64,000 nucleotides of DNA from Phenylobacterium sp. (lineage in GTDB: Bacteria; Pseudomonadota; Alphaproteobacteria; Caulobacterales; Caulobacteraceae): assembly GCF_016124325.1 (NCBI RefSeq), contig NZ_WGNY01000013.1, forward strand, positions 1-64,000. Reading direction: 5' to 3'. How positions within the stretch are numbered: the stretch's first letter is position 1; each line of letters opens with the position of its first letter. The notes beneath the pieces were generated by a model that searched no databases, was not told the DNA's origin, and saw nothing but the letters and a program-made list of their open reading frames with translations. This document shows positions 28,284-38,288 of the stretch, piece by piece. The translations under genes and the position numbers were made by a program.

Positions 28284-29666
28284 TTGCGCATCGCCCTGGC
28301 GCTGACCGCCGCCCTCGCCGCCACCTCGGCCTTCGCCGCCCCGCCGAAGGTCGATCCGGCCCTGCACGACCAGGCGCTGGAGATCCTGAAGCGCAGCGTC
28401 GCCTTCCCCACCGTGGCCGGGCGCGGCCAGACCGTGGCCTATGCGCAGTACCTGAAGGGCGTGCTGACCGCGGCGGGTTACAAGGACGAGGAGATCACCA
28501 TCGAGCCGATGGGCGACACCGCCTTCCTGATCGCCCGCTATCCGGGGAAGGACCCGGCCAAGAAGCCGCTGGTCGTCAACGGCCACATGGACGTGGTGGA
28601 GGCCAAGCCGGAGGACTGGGAGCGCGACCCGTTCACGCCGGTGATCGAGAACGGCTACGTCTACGGCCGCGGGGCCGAGGACAACAAGTTCGACGTCTCG
28701 GTGGTGGTGGCGACGCTGGCCAAGCTGCGGAGGGCCGGCTGGACGCCCGGCCGCGACGTGATCCTGGCGCTCTCGGGCGACGAGGAGACCACCATGCGCA
28801 CCACCGCCGAACTGGCGAAGCGGCTGAAGAACGCCGAGCTGGTGCTGAACGACGATGGCGGCGGCGGCTCGCTGGACCCCGACGGCAAGCCGGTGGCCTA
28901 TGGGATCCAGGGCGCCGAGAAGACCTACGCCGACTTCACCATCACCTTTACCGATCCGGGGGGCCATTCCAGCCGGCCCACGCCGACCAACGCCATCTAC
29001 CGCCTGGCCAAGGCGCTGGACCGGATCGCGGCCTACCGTTTCCCGACCATGAGCAACGACATCACCCGGGCGATGTTCGCGGCGGCGGCGACCAGCACGC
29101 CGGGCGAGCTGGGCCAGGCGATGAGGCGCTTCGCCGCCGATCCGGCCGACAAGGCGGCGATCGACACCCTGAGCGCCGACACCAACTACAATCCGATGCT
29201 GCGCACCACCTGCGTGGCCACCATGCTGAGCGGCGGGCACGCGCCCAACGCTCTGCCCCAGAGCGCCACGGCGACGGTGAACTGCCGGATCTTCCCGGGG
29301 ACCTCGTCGGCCAGCGTGCGCGACACCCTGGTCGACGTGATCGCCGATCCGACGGCGAAGGTGACGCGCAACGACGACGGCTCGATCGACAGCCCGGCCT
29401 CGCCGCTGCGGCCCGACGTGATGGCGGCGGTCGAGAAGGCGGTCCACGCGCGCTATCCGGGCCTGGCGATCGTGCCGGCCCAGGCGGCGGGGGCCACCGA
29501 CAGCATGTACTTCCGCGCCCAGGGGATCCCCAGCTACGGCGTCTCGGGCATGTTCACCAAGGACGGCGAAGGCTTCGCCCACGGGCTGAACGAGAAGGCG
29601 CCGCTGGGCACCCTGGACGGCGACCTGGCCCACTGGGACACGCTGCTGCGGGAACTGGCGAAGTAG
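28284..29666 (+). CDS. Exported M20-family metallopeptidase
   Basis: This 460-residue protein has a signal peptide ending at SAFAA (about residue 19). M20 zinc ligands are visible in VVNGHMDVVE (His, Asp), GRGAEDNKFDV (bridging Asp), LSGDEETTM (catalytic Glu followed by Glu) and a late GEGFAHGLNE (His). The dimerisation domain contains DPGGHSSRP. Substrates are probably dipeptides or N-acylated amino acids. Translation starts at TTG (28284), 7 bases after GGAGAG. No ATG fits before the signal peptide. Confidence 0.9.
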   Translation: MRIALALTAALAATSAFAAPPKVDPALHDQALEILKRSVAFPTVAGRGQTVAYAQYLKGVLTAAGYKDEEITIEPMGDTAFLIARYPGKDPAKKPLVVNGHMDVVEAKPEDWERDPFTPVIENGYVYGRGAEDNKFDVSVVVATLAKLRRAGWTPGRDVILALSGDEETTMRTTAELAKRLKNAELVLNDDGGGGSLDPDGKPVAYGIQGAEKTYADFTITFTDPGGHSSRPTPTNAIYRLAKALDRIAAYRFPTMSNDITRAMFAAAATSTPGELGQAMRRFAADPADKAAIDTLSADTNYNPMLRTTCVATMLSGGHAPNALPQSATATVNCRIFPGTSSASVRDTLVDVIADPTAKVTRNDDGSIDSPASPLRPDVMAAVEKAVHARYPGLAIVPAQAAGATDSMYFRAQGIPSYGVSGMFTKDGEGFAHGLNEKAPLGTLDGDLAHWDTLLRELAK

Positions 29667-29742
29667 AAATCCCCTTTCGCTTCCCCCACGGCGCCGGCGT
29701 ATCGTCTGGCAAAACGCGTGATGCGAATTGCGGGAGGACACC

Positions 29743-31503
29743 ATGCTCGACCTGATCATCCGGGGCGGGACCATCGTGGACGGGACGGGCGGCGAGCCCT
29801 TCGTGGGCGACATCGGCGTCCAGGGCGACCGGATCGTGGCGGTGGGCAAGGTCGAAGGGCCGGCCAAGCGCGAGATCGACGCCACCGGCCTGACGGTGAC
29901 GCCCGGCTGGGTCGACATCCACACCCACTACGACGGCCAGGCCACCTGGGACCCGCTGATGGCGCCCTCCTCCTGGCACGGGGTGACCACGGCGATCATG
30001 GGCAACTGCGGCGTGGGCTTCGCCCCCGTGCGGCCCGACCAGCACGACTTCCTCATCGAGCTGATGGAAGGGGTGGAAGACATCCCCGGCTCGGCCCTGG
30101 CCGAGGGCATCGACTGGAAGTGGGAGAGCTTCCCCGAATACCTCGACGCGCTGGAGGCCAAGCCGCGGACGATCGACGTGGGCACGCACGTGCCGCACGC
30201 CTCGGTGCGGGCCTATGTGCTGGGCGACCGCTGCAACACCGACTACCAGCCCAACGCCGACGAGATCGCCGAGATGGCGAAGCTGGTGCGTGAAGGCGTC
30301 GAGGCCGGCGCCCTGGGCTTTTCGACGTCGCGCACGCTGCTGCACAAGGACCTGAAGGGCGTGCACATGCCCGGGACCTTCGCCGGATCGGACGAGATGC
30401 TGGCGCTGGGCATGTCGATGAAGGGCCTGAGCCACGGCGTCTTCGAGATGGTCTCCGACCACCTGGGCGACGACGACGAATGGATGTGGGTGAAGGGCTT
30501 CGCCCAGGAGACCCACCTGCCGGTGACCCTGGTGGCCACCTCGGCCGGCGCCTACGAAGGCGACAAGATGTACAACATCGCCGAGGAGAGCCGCGCCCAC
30601 GGCATGGACATCCGCCCGCAGATCGCCGGGCGGCCGACGGGCATCCTCCACGGCCTGACCTCGAACTTCCACGTCTTCCTGGCCAGCCCGACATGGAAGG
30701 CGAAGCTGGCTAACCTGTCGCTGGAAGAGCGCCTGGCCGAGATGAAGAAGCCTGAGGTGCGCCGGGCGCTGCTGTCGGAGGACAGCCCGCTGATCCGCGC
30801 GGCGGTGGGCGACGCCGGAGCCGACTCCCTGGCCGCGGCGTTCGGCGGCAGCCTGCTGTGGCGCATCTTCCCGCTGGGCGAGAAGCCGAACTACGAGCCC
30901 GACCGGGCCCAGAGCGTGGCCGGCCTGGCCGAGGCGGCGGGCGTGGCGCCGCTGGCCATGATGTACGACCTGCTGATGCGCGACGGCGGGCGCGAACTGT
31001 TCTACCAGCCGCTGGGCGGCTACCAGACCTACAACTTCGACTTCTTCCGCAAGAATATGCAGCATCCCAATGTGTTGTTTGGCCTTTCGGACGGCGGCGC
31101 CCACTGCGGCGTGATCGCCGACGCCGGCATGCCCAGCTTCATCCTCAGCTACTGGGCGCGCGACCGGGTGAAGGGCGAGCAGTTCCCGCTGCCGTTCCTG
31201 GTGCGCAAGCTGTCGAGCGACACGGCCCGCGCCTACGGCCTGAACGACCGCGGGCGGCTGGAGCCGGGCCTGCTGGCTGACATCAACGTCATCGACTTCG
31301 ACGCCCTGCAGCTCCACCGCCCCGAGGCCGTGCACGACCTGCCGGCGGGCGGTCGCCGCCTCGTCCAGAAGGTGGACGGCTACCGCTACACGGTGAAGTC
31401 GGGCCAGGTGACGTTCGAGGACGGCGAGCACACGGGGGCCCTGCCCGGCGGCCTGGTCCGCGGCGGCCGCGAGGCGGTGATCCTGCCGATCGCGGCGGAG
31501 TAG
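29743..31503 (+). CDS. N-acyl-D-amino-acid deacylase/dihydroorotase-type amidohydrolase
   Basis: This 586-residue cytoplasmic amidohydrolase has an N-terminal strand set ([19 protein letters not shown]) and the HxH metal motif in [29 protein letters not shown] is the D-aminoacylase signature with cysteine. The C-terminal [19 protein letters not shown] holds the catalytic Asp. [15 protein letters not shown] sequence ([15 protein letters not shown]) closes the beta-sandwich. The ATG at 29743 follows GGGAGGA by 5 bases. The exact substrate is unknown. Together with the preceding M20 enzyme it suggests peptide or acyl-amino-acid scavenging. Confidence 0.88.
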   Translation: MLDLIIRGGTIVDGTGGEPFVGDIGVQGDRIVAVGKVEGPAKREIDATGLTVTPGWVDIHTHYDGQATWDPLMAPSSWHGVTTAIMGNCGVGFAPVRPDQHDFLIELMEGVEDIPGSALAEGIDWKWESFPEYLDALEAKPRTIDVGTHVPHASVRAYVLGDRCNTDYQPNADEIAEMAKLVREGVEAGALGFSTSRTLLHKDLKGVHMPGTFAGSDEMLALGMSMKGLSHGVFEMVSDHLGDDDEWMWVKGFAQETHLPVTLVATSAGAYEGDKMYNIAEESRAHGMDIRPQIAGRPTGILHGLTSNFHVFLASPTWKAKLANLSLEERLAEMKKPEVRRALLSEDSPLIRAAVGDAGADSLAAAFGGSLLWRIFPLGEKPNYEPDRAQSVAGLAEAAGVAPLAMMYDLLMRDGGRELFYQPLGGYQTYNFDFFRKNMQHPNVLFGLSDGGAHCGVIADAGMPSFILSYWARDRVKGEQFPLPFLVRKLSSDTARAYGLNDRGRLEPGLLADINVIDFDALQLHRPEAVHDLPAGGRRLVQKVDGYRYTVKSGQVTFEDGEHTGALPGGLVRGGREAVILPIAAE

Positions 31504-31563
31504 ACAGGATTATAAATTACTGATGTAAATCTCGCGGCGAGCCAATGAAGGGGGCGCTGCGGG

Positions 31564-32049
31564 ATGAGGTCCGGGTTCGGGGCGGCGCGCGCCACGCAGC
31601 GCGCGTTGGGCCGCCGCCGCGGCGGCGACATCGCCGCCTTCCTGGCGCTGCTGGCGGCGCTGGCCAGCATTCCGGCCTATGTGGTCTGGGAGACCTGGTC
31701 CGAGATCCAGGCGATGAAGCGGGCCTGGACCATCGCCGGCCCGCCCTGCCCGGTCGTCGCCAAGCCGGCGCCCTGGGCCACGAACCATCACCGGGCGACG
31801 CGGAGCTTCCCCTACGGCCCGGCGACGTTCGCCCGCGCCTTCGGCGCGGCGAGCTGCGTGGCGATCCCGGAGGACGGGCTGTGGACCCAGCGCAGCTACC
31901 ACGTCTGCCAGTTCAACAATCCGGGCGCGCTGACGGTGACGGCGGCGGGGCGCAGCACGACATTCCAGCCGCCGGCGGGCCGTCGCGCCACGGTGACGGT
32001 GCGCCACGGTCAGGTGCGCTGCGTCGTGGGCGGCTGGTTCAACCTGTAG
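31564..32049 (+). CDS. Hypothetical membrane-anchored protein
   Basis: This 161-residue protein has an Arg-rich N-terminus and one membrane segment (about 22-42, IAAFLALLAALASIPAYVVW). A likely periplasmic domain follows with four cysteines (PPCPVV, ASCVAI, YHVCQFNNPGAL, VRCVVGGWF). The FNNPGAL-type core and beta-rich end suggest a small disulfide-stabilised domain. No family is recognised. An unusually AT-rich patch (31508-31530) lies upstream and may hold its promoter. Confidence 0.65.
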   Translation: MRSGFGAARATQRALGRRRGGDIAAFLALLAALASIPAYVVWETWSEIQAMKRAWTIAGPPCPVVAKPAPWATNHHRATRSFPYGPATFARAFGAASCVAIPEDGLWTQRSYHVCQFNNPGALTVTAAGRSTTFQPPAGRRATVTVRHGQVRCVVGGWFNL

Positions 32050-32078
32050 GTTGACGCCCCGATCGACCGACCCTTTTC

Positions 32079-32203
32079 GTCATCGCCCGGCTTGTCCGGG
32101 CGACCCATGAACACGGACGTCGGCCGGTTTGGGCCGCGACGGTGCAGCATGCCGACCTGCACGCTCGGTGTTCATGGATGGCCCGGGCGGGCCGGGCCAT
32201 GAC
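32079..32203. repeat. Inverted pair of palindromic repeats (second type)
   Basis: GTCATCGCCCGGCTTGTCCG onward (32079-32114) is mirrored by a related unit ending GGGCCATGAC (to 32203). CCATGAACAC (32105-32114) and GTGTTCATGG (32168-32177) are exact complements, and each arm has its own CCCGG/CCGGG hairpin. This fills most of the 193-base gap between the hypothetical membrane protein and the convergent GNAT gene. The sequence differs from the repeat pair at 11799-11919. Confidence 0.7.
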
Positions 32204-32242
32204 GATCTATAAGGTTTTCAAGCTGTTGATTGGATCTTCAGC

Positions 32243-32968
32243 CTAACGCCAATACCCGTAGCTCCAGGCGTCCTTGAACCCGGCGCGCTGGTAGAGGTTG
32301 CGGGCGGGGTTGGCCTCTTCCACCTGCAGGAAGATGCGCGGCGTCTCCCGCGCCAGGGCGGCCGAGCCGAACAGGGCCAGGAGGCGGCCGGCGAAGCCCG
32401 CGCCGCGCCGCTCCAGCGCGGTGCGCATGCCGTGCACCCCGGCCCAGCCGTAGCCGAAGCTGAGCGCGCCCACGGCCACGGTGCGGCCCCCTTCGCGCAC
32501 GGCGCCGAACAGGGCGTCGGGCGACTCGGTAAGGCGCTTGACGCGATGGGCGCCGTCGACGGGATCGAAGCCCTCGCCCAGGAATACCTCGCCCCAGGCC
32601 TCGTCGGGGTGGTCGAGCAGATCGGCGAAGGGCACGGCGTAGCCGGCCACGGTCTCGGCCCGGGCGGTCATCACGATCGTCGGCTGCTGGCGGACATAGC
32701 CGCGCCGCGACAGCTCGGTGCGCACGGCCTCCAGGCCCGGAACGTCGGCGACGCGGAAGGCGGGCTCCAGGCCATGGCTGCGATAGGCCGCCTCGATCTC
32801 GGGAATGGCGGCGACCGAGACATCGTGGCTGAGGGGCGCGGCGCTCTTGCCGCGGCCGATCGTGCCGTCGTCGAAGGGCGCGATCCAACCGGAAATCTCG
32901 GCCACCTCGGGCGGCGCAACGGCGGCGACGGTCGCCCGCTCGAGGCTTTCGATGTCTTCCGGGTCCAA
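32243..32968 (-). CDS. GNAT-family N-acetyltransferase
   Basis: This 241-residue protein has a C-terminal GNAT fold: VAVGALSFGYGWAGVHGMRT, then RRGAGFAGRLLALFG (acetyl-CoA pyrophosphate loop) and ANPARNLYQRAGFKDAWSY (classical motif B). The N-terminal half is a degenerate GNAT-like region. The substrate is unknown. Translation likely begins at TTG (32968), only 2 bases after the smpB stop, so it is probably coupled to smpB. A gene order of smpB then GNAT is not a known functional pair. Confidence 0.82.
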   Translation of the reverse strand: MDPEDIESLERATVAAVAPPEVAEISGWIAPFDDGTIGRGKSAAPLSHDVSVAAIPEIEAAYRSHGLEPAFRVADVPGLEAVRTELSRRGYVRQQPTIVMTARAETVAGYAVPFADLLDHPDEAWGEVFLGEGFDPVDGAHRVKRLTESPDALFGAVREGGRTVAVGALSFGYGWAGVHGMRTALERRGAGFAGRLLALFGSAALARETPRIFLQVEEANPARNLYQRAGFKDAWSYGYWR

Positions 32969-32970
32969 AC

Positions 32971-33429
32971 TCAGCCTTTCTCCCGCATCAGGCGGGCCTT
33001 GTCTCTCTGCCAGTCGCGCTCGGCGGAGGTCTCGCGCTTGTCGCGGACGTTCTTGCCCTTGGCCAGGGCCAGCTCCAGCTTCGCCAGGCCCTTGTCGGAC
33101 CAGTAGAGCTTGGTCGGGACGATCGTGCGCCCCTCCCGCTGCACCGCGCCGATCAGCTTGTCGATTTCGCGGCGCTTGAGCAGCAGCTTCCGGTGCCGGC
33201 GCGGCTCGTGATTGAAGTGCGGGCCGGCCTGGGCGTAGGTCGGGATGTCGGCGTTGACCAGCACCAGCTCCTTGCCCTCCACCGCCGCGTAGCTCTCGGC
33301 GATGTTGGCTTTGCCGTTGCGCAGGCTCTTCACCTCGGACCCGGTGAGCGAGATGCCGGCCTCGAAGGTCTGTTCGAGAAAATAGTCGAACCGGGCGCGC
33401 CGGTTCTCGGCGATCAGCTTACCTGCCAT
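32971..33429 (-). CDS. smpB: SsrA-binding protein SmpB
   Basis: SmpB binds tmRNA and directs it to stalled ribosomes for trans-translation. The 152-residue protein has [49 protein letters not shown] and the basic C-terminal tail ([18 protein letters not shown]) that follows mRNA into the channel. It lies 15 bases after dapA on the same strand. The tmRNA gene itself was not found in this window. Confidence 0.97.
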   Translation of the reverse strand: MAGKLIAENRRARFDYFLEQTFEAGISLTGSEVKSLRNGKANIAESYAAVEGKELVLVNADIPTYAQAGPHFNHEPRRHRKLLLKRREIDKLIGAVQREGRTIVPTKLYWSDKGLAKLELALAKGKNVRDKRETSAERDWQRDKARLMREKG

Positions 33430-33444
33430 GGCTCTTAGATAGGC

Positions 33445-34329
33445 TCAGACGAGGCCCGCGTCGCGCATGGCGGCCAGCACCTCGGCGCGCGCGGGCTCGG
33501 AACAGGGCGCGATGGGCAGCCGCACCTCGTCGGTGCAGAGCCCGAGATGGGCGAGCGCAAACTTGGTGGGCGCGGGGCTGGCGTCGGCGAACAGCGCCTT
33601 GTGGAGCCGCACGAGGCGGTCCTGGATCTGCAGGGCCGCGGCCCAGTCGCCGCTGAGGGCGTCGTTGTAGAACTGGGCGCAGAGCTCCGGGGCGACGTTG
33701 CAGGTCACGGAAATGCAGCCGTGGCCGCCGTGGGCCATGTAGCCGAGGGCGCTGGGGTCGTCGCCGGACAGCATCACCCAGTCGGGGCCGCAGCGCAGGC
33801 GCTGGAACGAGGCGCGGACCATGTCGCCCGTCGCATCCTTCACGCCCACGATGTTGGGCAGCTTGGACAGCCGCTCCAGGGTCTCGTTGGAGATGTCGAC
33901 GCTGGTGCGCGAGGGCACGTTGTAGACCAGCAACGGCAGCTGCACGGCGTCGTTCACGGCCTTGTAGTGGAGGTAGAGCCCCTCCTGCCCCGGCCGGTTG
34001 TAGTAGGGCGTGACCATCAGCGCGGCGTCGGCGCCGACGGTCTTGGCGTGGCGGGCGAGTTCGATGGCCTCGGCGGTGGAGTTGGAGCCGGCGCCCGCGA
34101 TCACGGGAACGCGGCCCCGCGCGGTCTGCACGCAGAGCTCGACCACCCGGCGGTGTTCGGCGTGGCTCAGGGTCGAGGTCTCGCCGGTGGTGCCGACGGG
34201 AATCAGGCCATGCACGCCGCCGGCGATCTGGCGTTCGACCAGGGCCACGAAGGCGTCCTCGTCCACCTGGCCGTTGCGGAACGGCGTCACGAGCGCGGGA
34301 AAGACGCCGCTGAAAAGGGAATCGGTCAT
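33445..34329 (-). CDS. dapA: 4-hydroxy-tetrahydrodipicolinate synthase
   Basis: DapA condenses pyruvate with aspartate semialdehyde in lysine and diaminopimelate synthesis. The 294-residue TIM barrel has the GTTGE motif (46-50, Thr47), VYNVPSRTS (Tyr136, Arg141) and the Schiff-base lysine in VGVKDATGD (Lys164). The ATG at 34329 gives the usual N-terminus. A TTG four codons earlier is less likely. It is divergent from the lytic transglycosylase and feeds the same peptidoglycan pathway. Confidence 0.95.
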   Translation of the reverse strand: MTDSLFSGVFPALVTPFRNGQVDEDAFVALVERQIAGGVHGLIPVGTTGETSTLSHAEHRRVVELCVQTARGRVPVIAGAGSNSTAEAIELARHAKTVGADAALMVTPYYNRPGQEGLYLHYKAVNDAVQLPLLVYNVPSRTSVDISNETLERLSKLPNIVGVKDATGDMVRASFQRLRCGPDWVMLSGDDPSALGYMAHGGHGCISVTCNVAPELCAQFYNDALSGDWAAALQIQDRLVRLHKALFADASPAPTKFALAHLGLCTDEVRLPIAPCSEPARAEVLAAMRDAGLV

Positions 34330-34474
34330 GTGTGGGGACAAGCGAAGGTGTGCAAAAAGCCGTGAATTTGCCGCCTGGTGAGGCGACGTTCAGATTTGGC
34401 GGGACAATATGGCGGCGTGGGCTTAGCCCGCAACGCTGATTCCATGCATCCCCTGAGTCGTTTGGGGTGAGACC

Positions 34475-36550
34475 TTGAACCCGAGAGCCCGCAACGTCCT
34501 GCTCGCCGGCTTCGCCGTGCTGATCGCGACGACCGTCGCCCGCGCCCAGCCGGTGGATCCAATCGGCGATCTCCTCGCCCGGACCGCCCAACCGGGCGCG
34601 CCCCAGGCGCCCCTGAGCGCGGCGGACAAGCAGGCCTTCAGCACGGCGCTGAACGCGGCCAAGCGCGGCGACGTCACGGGCGCGCGCGCCGCCATCGCGA
34701 GCCTGGGCGACGCGACCGCGCGGCGGACCGCCACCTGGGCGCTGGTGGACGCCAACGCCGAGTCGCTGAGCTTCGCCGAGATCGACGCCGCGCGGCGCGA
34801 CCTCGCCGGCTTCCCCCGGCCCACCCGCCGCCAGATCGCCGCCGAGAAGCTGATCGAGACGTCCGGCAAGTCGCCGCAGGAGATCGTCGACTGGTTCAGC
34901 GGCCAGGAACCGATGAGCGCCCAGGGCGCCATGGCGCTGGCCTCGGCCTACCGGTCGCTGGGCCGCCAGGGCGACGCCGAGGGCCTGATCCGCCGCTGGT
35001 GGCGGACCAAGAGCTTCGAGGCCGACCAGCAGACGGCCATGATGACCCGGTTCGGCGCGATGCTGAACGTGGACGACATCATCGCCCGCGCCGACATCCT
35101 GCTCTACGGCGCGCAGGGCCCGGCGACCCGGGCCATGGTGGACATGCTGCCGCCCGAGCAGCAGCCGGCGGCCCAGGCGCGCATGGCGCTGCGGGCCAAC
35201 GCGAAGAACGCCGACGCGCTCTATCAGGCGCTGTCGCCAACCGACCAGCAGTCGCCCGGCGTGGCCTTCGAGCGAGCGGCCTACCTGCGCCGCAAGGGCC
35301 TGGACGCCCAGGCGCTCGCGCTCGCGCCGCTGTTCCCGAAGGACGTCGTCACCTCCGAACAGGCCGACCGCATCTGGGACGAGCGCTACCGGTTGACCCT
35401 CTCGGCGATCCGGGGCGGCGACTGGGAAGGCGCCTACCAGGCCGCGGCGAACACCGGGCTGACCGAGGGCGGCGACGCCGCCGAGGCCGAGTTCTACGCC
35501 GGCTGGATCGCGCTGAAGCGTCTCAACGACCCCGAGGCCGCGGGCCGCCACTTCGCCGCCATCGAGCAGATCGGCTCGACGCCGATCACGCGCGGTCGCG
35601 CCTTCTATTGGATGGGCCGCGCCGCCGAGGCGCGCGGCGACAAGGCCGAGGCCCGCAAGGACTATTCCGAGGGCGCGCAATACACGACCACCTTCTACGG
35701 CCAGCTCGCCGCCGAGAAGCTGGGCATGAAGCTGGTGCTGCCGCGGGACCCCAAGCCGACGGCCGCCGAGCGCAAGCGCTTCGAGGGCCGCGAGCCCGTG
35801 AAGGCCATGCGCCTGCTGGCCGACCAGGGCCAGATGGACCTGTTCCGCGTCTTCGCCCTGCATCTGGACGACACCGTGCCGACCACGGTGGAGGCGGCGA
35901 TGCTGGTCGACGCGATCCGCGGCTATGGCCAGCAGGACACCTCGATGCGCGCGGCCCGCTCGGCCGCCACGCGAGGGCTGATCCTGGTCGAGCGCGCCTA
36001 CCCCGCCCGCACGACGCCCGAGGTGCAGGACGCGCCCGAGCCGGCGCTGGTGCTGGCGATCACGCGGCAGGAAAGCGGCTTCGATCCCGGCGTGCGCTCG
36101 GGCGCCGACGCGCGGGGGATGATGCAGCTCCTGCCGTCGACGGCGAAGATCGTCGCCCGGAAGATCGGCGTCGGCTTCTCTCCCGCCCGCCTCTACGAGC
36201 CCGACTACAACATGACCCTGGGCTCGGCCTATCTGGGCGAGCTGGTGAACCGGTTCTCGGGCTCGTACATCATGGCCTCGGCCGGCTACAACGCGGGCCC
36301 GGGCCGCCCCACCCAGTGGAGCAGCTTCTGCGGCGACCCGCGCGGCGGGTCCACCGATCCGCTCGACTTCATCGAGTGCATCCCGTTCACCGAGACCCGG
36401 AACTACGTGATGCGGGTGCTGGAGAACATGCAGGTCTACCGCGCCCGGCTGAACGGCGGGACGGCTGACATCACGCTCTCGAACGACCTGCGGCGCGGCG
36501 CCTACAACTACGCGCCCACCGGCCAGGCGGTGACGGCCAGCAGCCCCTAG
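34475..36550 (+). CDS. slt: Soluble lytic murein transglycosylase (Slt70-like)
   Basis: This periplasmic enzyme cleaves peptidoglycan to 1,6-anhydro products. The 691-residue protein has a signal peptide (RNVLLAGFAVLIATTVARA), a long helical superhelical region with TPR-like repeats (about 30-500), and a C-terminal GH23 domain. In that domain the catalytic Glu lies in AITRQESGFDP (about residue 533), followed by GADARGMMQLLPSTA and SYIMASAGYNAGPGR. It starts at TTG (34475) after GGGGTGAG. The stop shares CTAG with the convergent ABC ATPase. Confidence 0.93.
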   Translation: MNPRARNVLLAGFAVLIATTVARAQPVDPIGDLLARTAQPGAPQAPLSAADKQAFSTALNAAKRGDVTGARAAIASLGDATARRTATWALVDANAESLSFAEIDAARRDLAGFPRPTRRQIAAEKLIETSGKSPQEIVDWFSGQEPMSAQGAMALASAYRSLGRQGDAEGLIRRWWRTKSFEADQQTAMMTRFGAMLNVDDIIARADILLYGAQGPATRAMVDMLPPEQQPAAQARMALRANAKNADALYQALSPTDQQSPGVAFERAAYLRRKGLDAQALALAPLFPKDVVTSEQADRIWDERYRLTLSAIRGGDWEGAYQAAANTGLTEGGDAAEAEFYAGWIALKRLNDPEAAGRHFAAIEQIGSTPITRGRAFYWMGRAAEARGDKAEARKDYSEGAQYTTTFYGQLAAEKLGMKLVLPRDPKPTAAERKRFEGREPVKAMRLLADQGQMDLFRVFALHLDDTVPTTVEAAMLVDAIRGYGQQDTSMRAARSAATRGLILVERAYPARTTPEVQDAPEPALVLAITRQESGFDPGVRSGADARGMMQLLPSTAKIVARKIGVGFSPARLYEPDYNMTLGSAYLGELVNRFSGSYIMASAGYNAGPGRPTQWSSFCGDPRGGSTDPLDFIECIPFTETRNYVMRVLENMQVYRARLNGGTADITLSNDLRRGAYNYAPTGQAVTASSP

Positions 36551-37305
36551 AGCCTGCGGCGGCGGGCCGTCAGGACCAGCCCGTCCGAGGTCGTTTGCAG
36601 CCGGCCTTCCAGGCCGAACGCCTCGGCGAGGATTTCGGGCGACAGCGCCTGGGCCGGCGGGGCGTCGGCCGCCACGCGTCCCTTGGCCAGCACCACCAGC
36701 CGATCGCAGGCGCGCGCGGCCAGGCCCAGGTCGTGCAGGGTCAGCACCACGGCGGCGCCCCGGTCGGCCTCCTCGCGGAACAGGTCGAGGGTGAGGAGCT
36801 GTGCGTCGGGGTCGAGGCCGGCGACGGGCTCGTCGGCGACCAGCAGCGGCGCCTCGGCGGCCAGCAGCCGGGCGAGCAGCACCCGGGCCCGCTCGCCGCC
36901 CGACATCTCCAGGACGCCGCGGTCCTCCAGGCCCGACAGGCCGACGCGGGCCAGCGCCGCCATCGCACGGTCGCGCGCCACGGCCGGCGGCAGGCGGAAG
37001 GCGCCGAGGCTGGCCACCCGCCAGGCGCTCATGTTCCAGCCCACGTGGCGCTCCTGGGGCAGGTAGCCGACGAGCCGGGCGCGCTCCGGATCGGACAGGC
37101 GGCGCACGTCGCGGCCAGAGAGCTCGGCGGTTCCGGACTCGAGATGGGCCAGCCCGAGGGCCGCACGCAGCAGGGTCGTCTTGCCCGCGCCATTGGCCCC
37201 GACGACGCCCACCACCTCCCCCGCCGAGACCGAGAATCCGGCCTCCGCCAGCACGGCGCGCGCGCCGCGGCGCACCTCCGCGCGATCGAGCTTCAGGGCG
37301 GTCAC
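36547..37305 (-). CDS. ABC transporter ATPase, metal-chelate/cobalamin type
   Basis: This 252-residue ATPase has Walker A GANGAGKTT, a Q-loop in YLPQERHV, signature MSGGERARV, Walker B LLVADEPVAGLDP and the switch His in LTLHDLGLAA. The sequence belongs to the FecE/BtuD/HmuV group that powers iron-siderophore, haem or vitamin B12 uptake. The GTG start (37305) overlaps the permease stop by GTGA. It completes a three-gene importer with the permease and binding protein. Confidence 0.9.
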   Translation of the reverse strand: MTALKLDRAEVRRGARAVLAEAGFSVSAGEVVGVVGANGAGKTTLLRAALGLAHLESGTAELSGRDVRRLSDPERARLVGYLPQERHVGWNMSAWRVASLGAFRLPPAVARDRAMAALARVGLSGLEDRGVLEMSGGERARVLLARLLAAEAPLLVADEPVAGLDPDAQLLTLDLFREEADRGAAVVLTLHDLGLAARACDRLVVLAKGRVAADAPPAQALSPEILAEAFGLEGRLQTTSDGLVLTARRRRL

Positions 37306-38288
37306 CCGCGCCAGCTCCGGGCGGCGCGCCAGGCGATCAGGGCGAAGAGCGGCGCGCCGAAGAGCGCGGTGACCACGCCCAGCTTGAGCTCCAGGTCGGT
37401 GGGGATCACCCGTGCGGCGATGTCGGCGGCGCAGAGCAGGCACGCGCCGGCCAGCGCCGAGGGCAGCAGCACGCGTCCGGGATCGCCCCCCGCGGCGGCG
37501 CGGACGAGGTGCGGCGCGGCCAGGCCCACGAAGCCCACGATGCCGGCCATGGCCACCGAGGCGCCGGTGAGCAGCGAGGCGCCGGCGACGGCGGCGGCGC
37601 GCAGGCGGGTCATCGGCAGGCCCGAGAGCGCGGCCGTCTCCTCGCCCAGGGTCAGCATCACCAGGCCGCGCGAGGCGTAGGCGCAAAGGCCCGCGCCGAC
37701 GATGAGGGCGGGCAGCTCGCGGCCGATGTCGCCCCAGTCCCGGTTGGCGACCGAGCCCAGCAGCCAGGCGAATACCTCGGCCAGCGTCACCGGCGACGGC
37801 GAGAAGTTGAACACCAGCGAGGTTAGCGCGCCCAGGAAGGCCGAGAGCGCCACGCCGAACAGGATCAGGGTCTCCGGCTCGCGGAAGCGCGCCGCGAGCC
37901 AGGTGAGGCCCGCGCCCACCAGCACGGCCGCGCCCAGGGCCGCGCCTTCCACCGCGCCGGGCGTCGCCGCCAGGCCCAGCGAGATGGCGAGCGCCGCGCC
38001 GAGGCCCGCGCCGCCCGAGACGCCCAGCACCCCCGGATCAGCCAGGGGGTTGCGCAGCAGGCCCTGCATCACCGCCCCGGCCAGCCCCAGGGCCGCGCCG
38101 ACCACCAGGGCGGCGGCGGTGCGCGGCAGTCGGATGGCGAACAGCACCTCATGCGCGCCCGAGGCCGGGTCGTGGAGCGCCTGGCGAATCTGGGCGTGGG
38201 TGAGCGCCGTCTCGCCCAGCAGCAGGCCCGCGACGGTCAGCGCCAGGATCAGGCCGACCAGGAGGAGATTGAGGACCAGCGGCCTCAC
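37302..38288 (-). CDS. FecCD/BtuC-family ABC transporter permease
   Basis: This 328-residue inner-membrane permease has about ten helices. It carries the conserved RLPRTAAALVVGAALGLAG, MQGLLRNPLADPGVLGVSGG and GFVGLAAPHLVR typical of FecCD/BtuC. It forms the channel dimer with the downstream ATPase. It begins at GTG (38288), overlapping the binding-protein stop by GTGA, so all three importer genes are translationally linked. Confidence 0.92.
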   Translation of the reverse strand: MRPLVLNLLLVGLILALTVAGLLLGETALTHAQIRQALHDPASGAHEVLFAIRLPRTAAALVVGAALGLAGAVMQGLLRNPLADPGVLGVSGGAGLGAALAISLGLAATPGAVEGAALGAAVLVGAGLTWLAARFREPETLILFGVALSAFLGALTSLVFNFSPSPVTLAEVFAWLLGSVANRDWGDIGRELPALIVGAGLCAYASRGLVMLTLGEETAALSGLPMTRLRAAAVAGASLLTGASVAMAGIVGFVGLAAPHLVRAAAGGDPGRVLLPSALAGACLLCAADIAARVIPTDLELKLGVVTALFGAPLFALIAWRAARSWRG

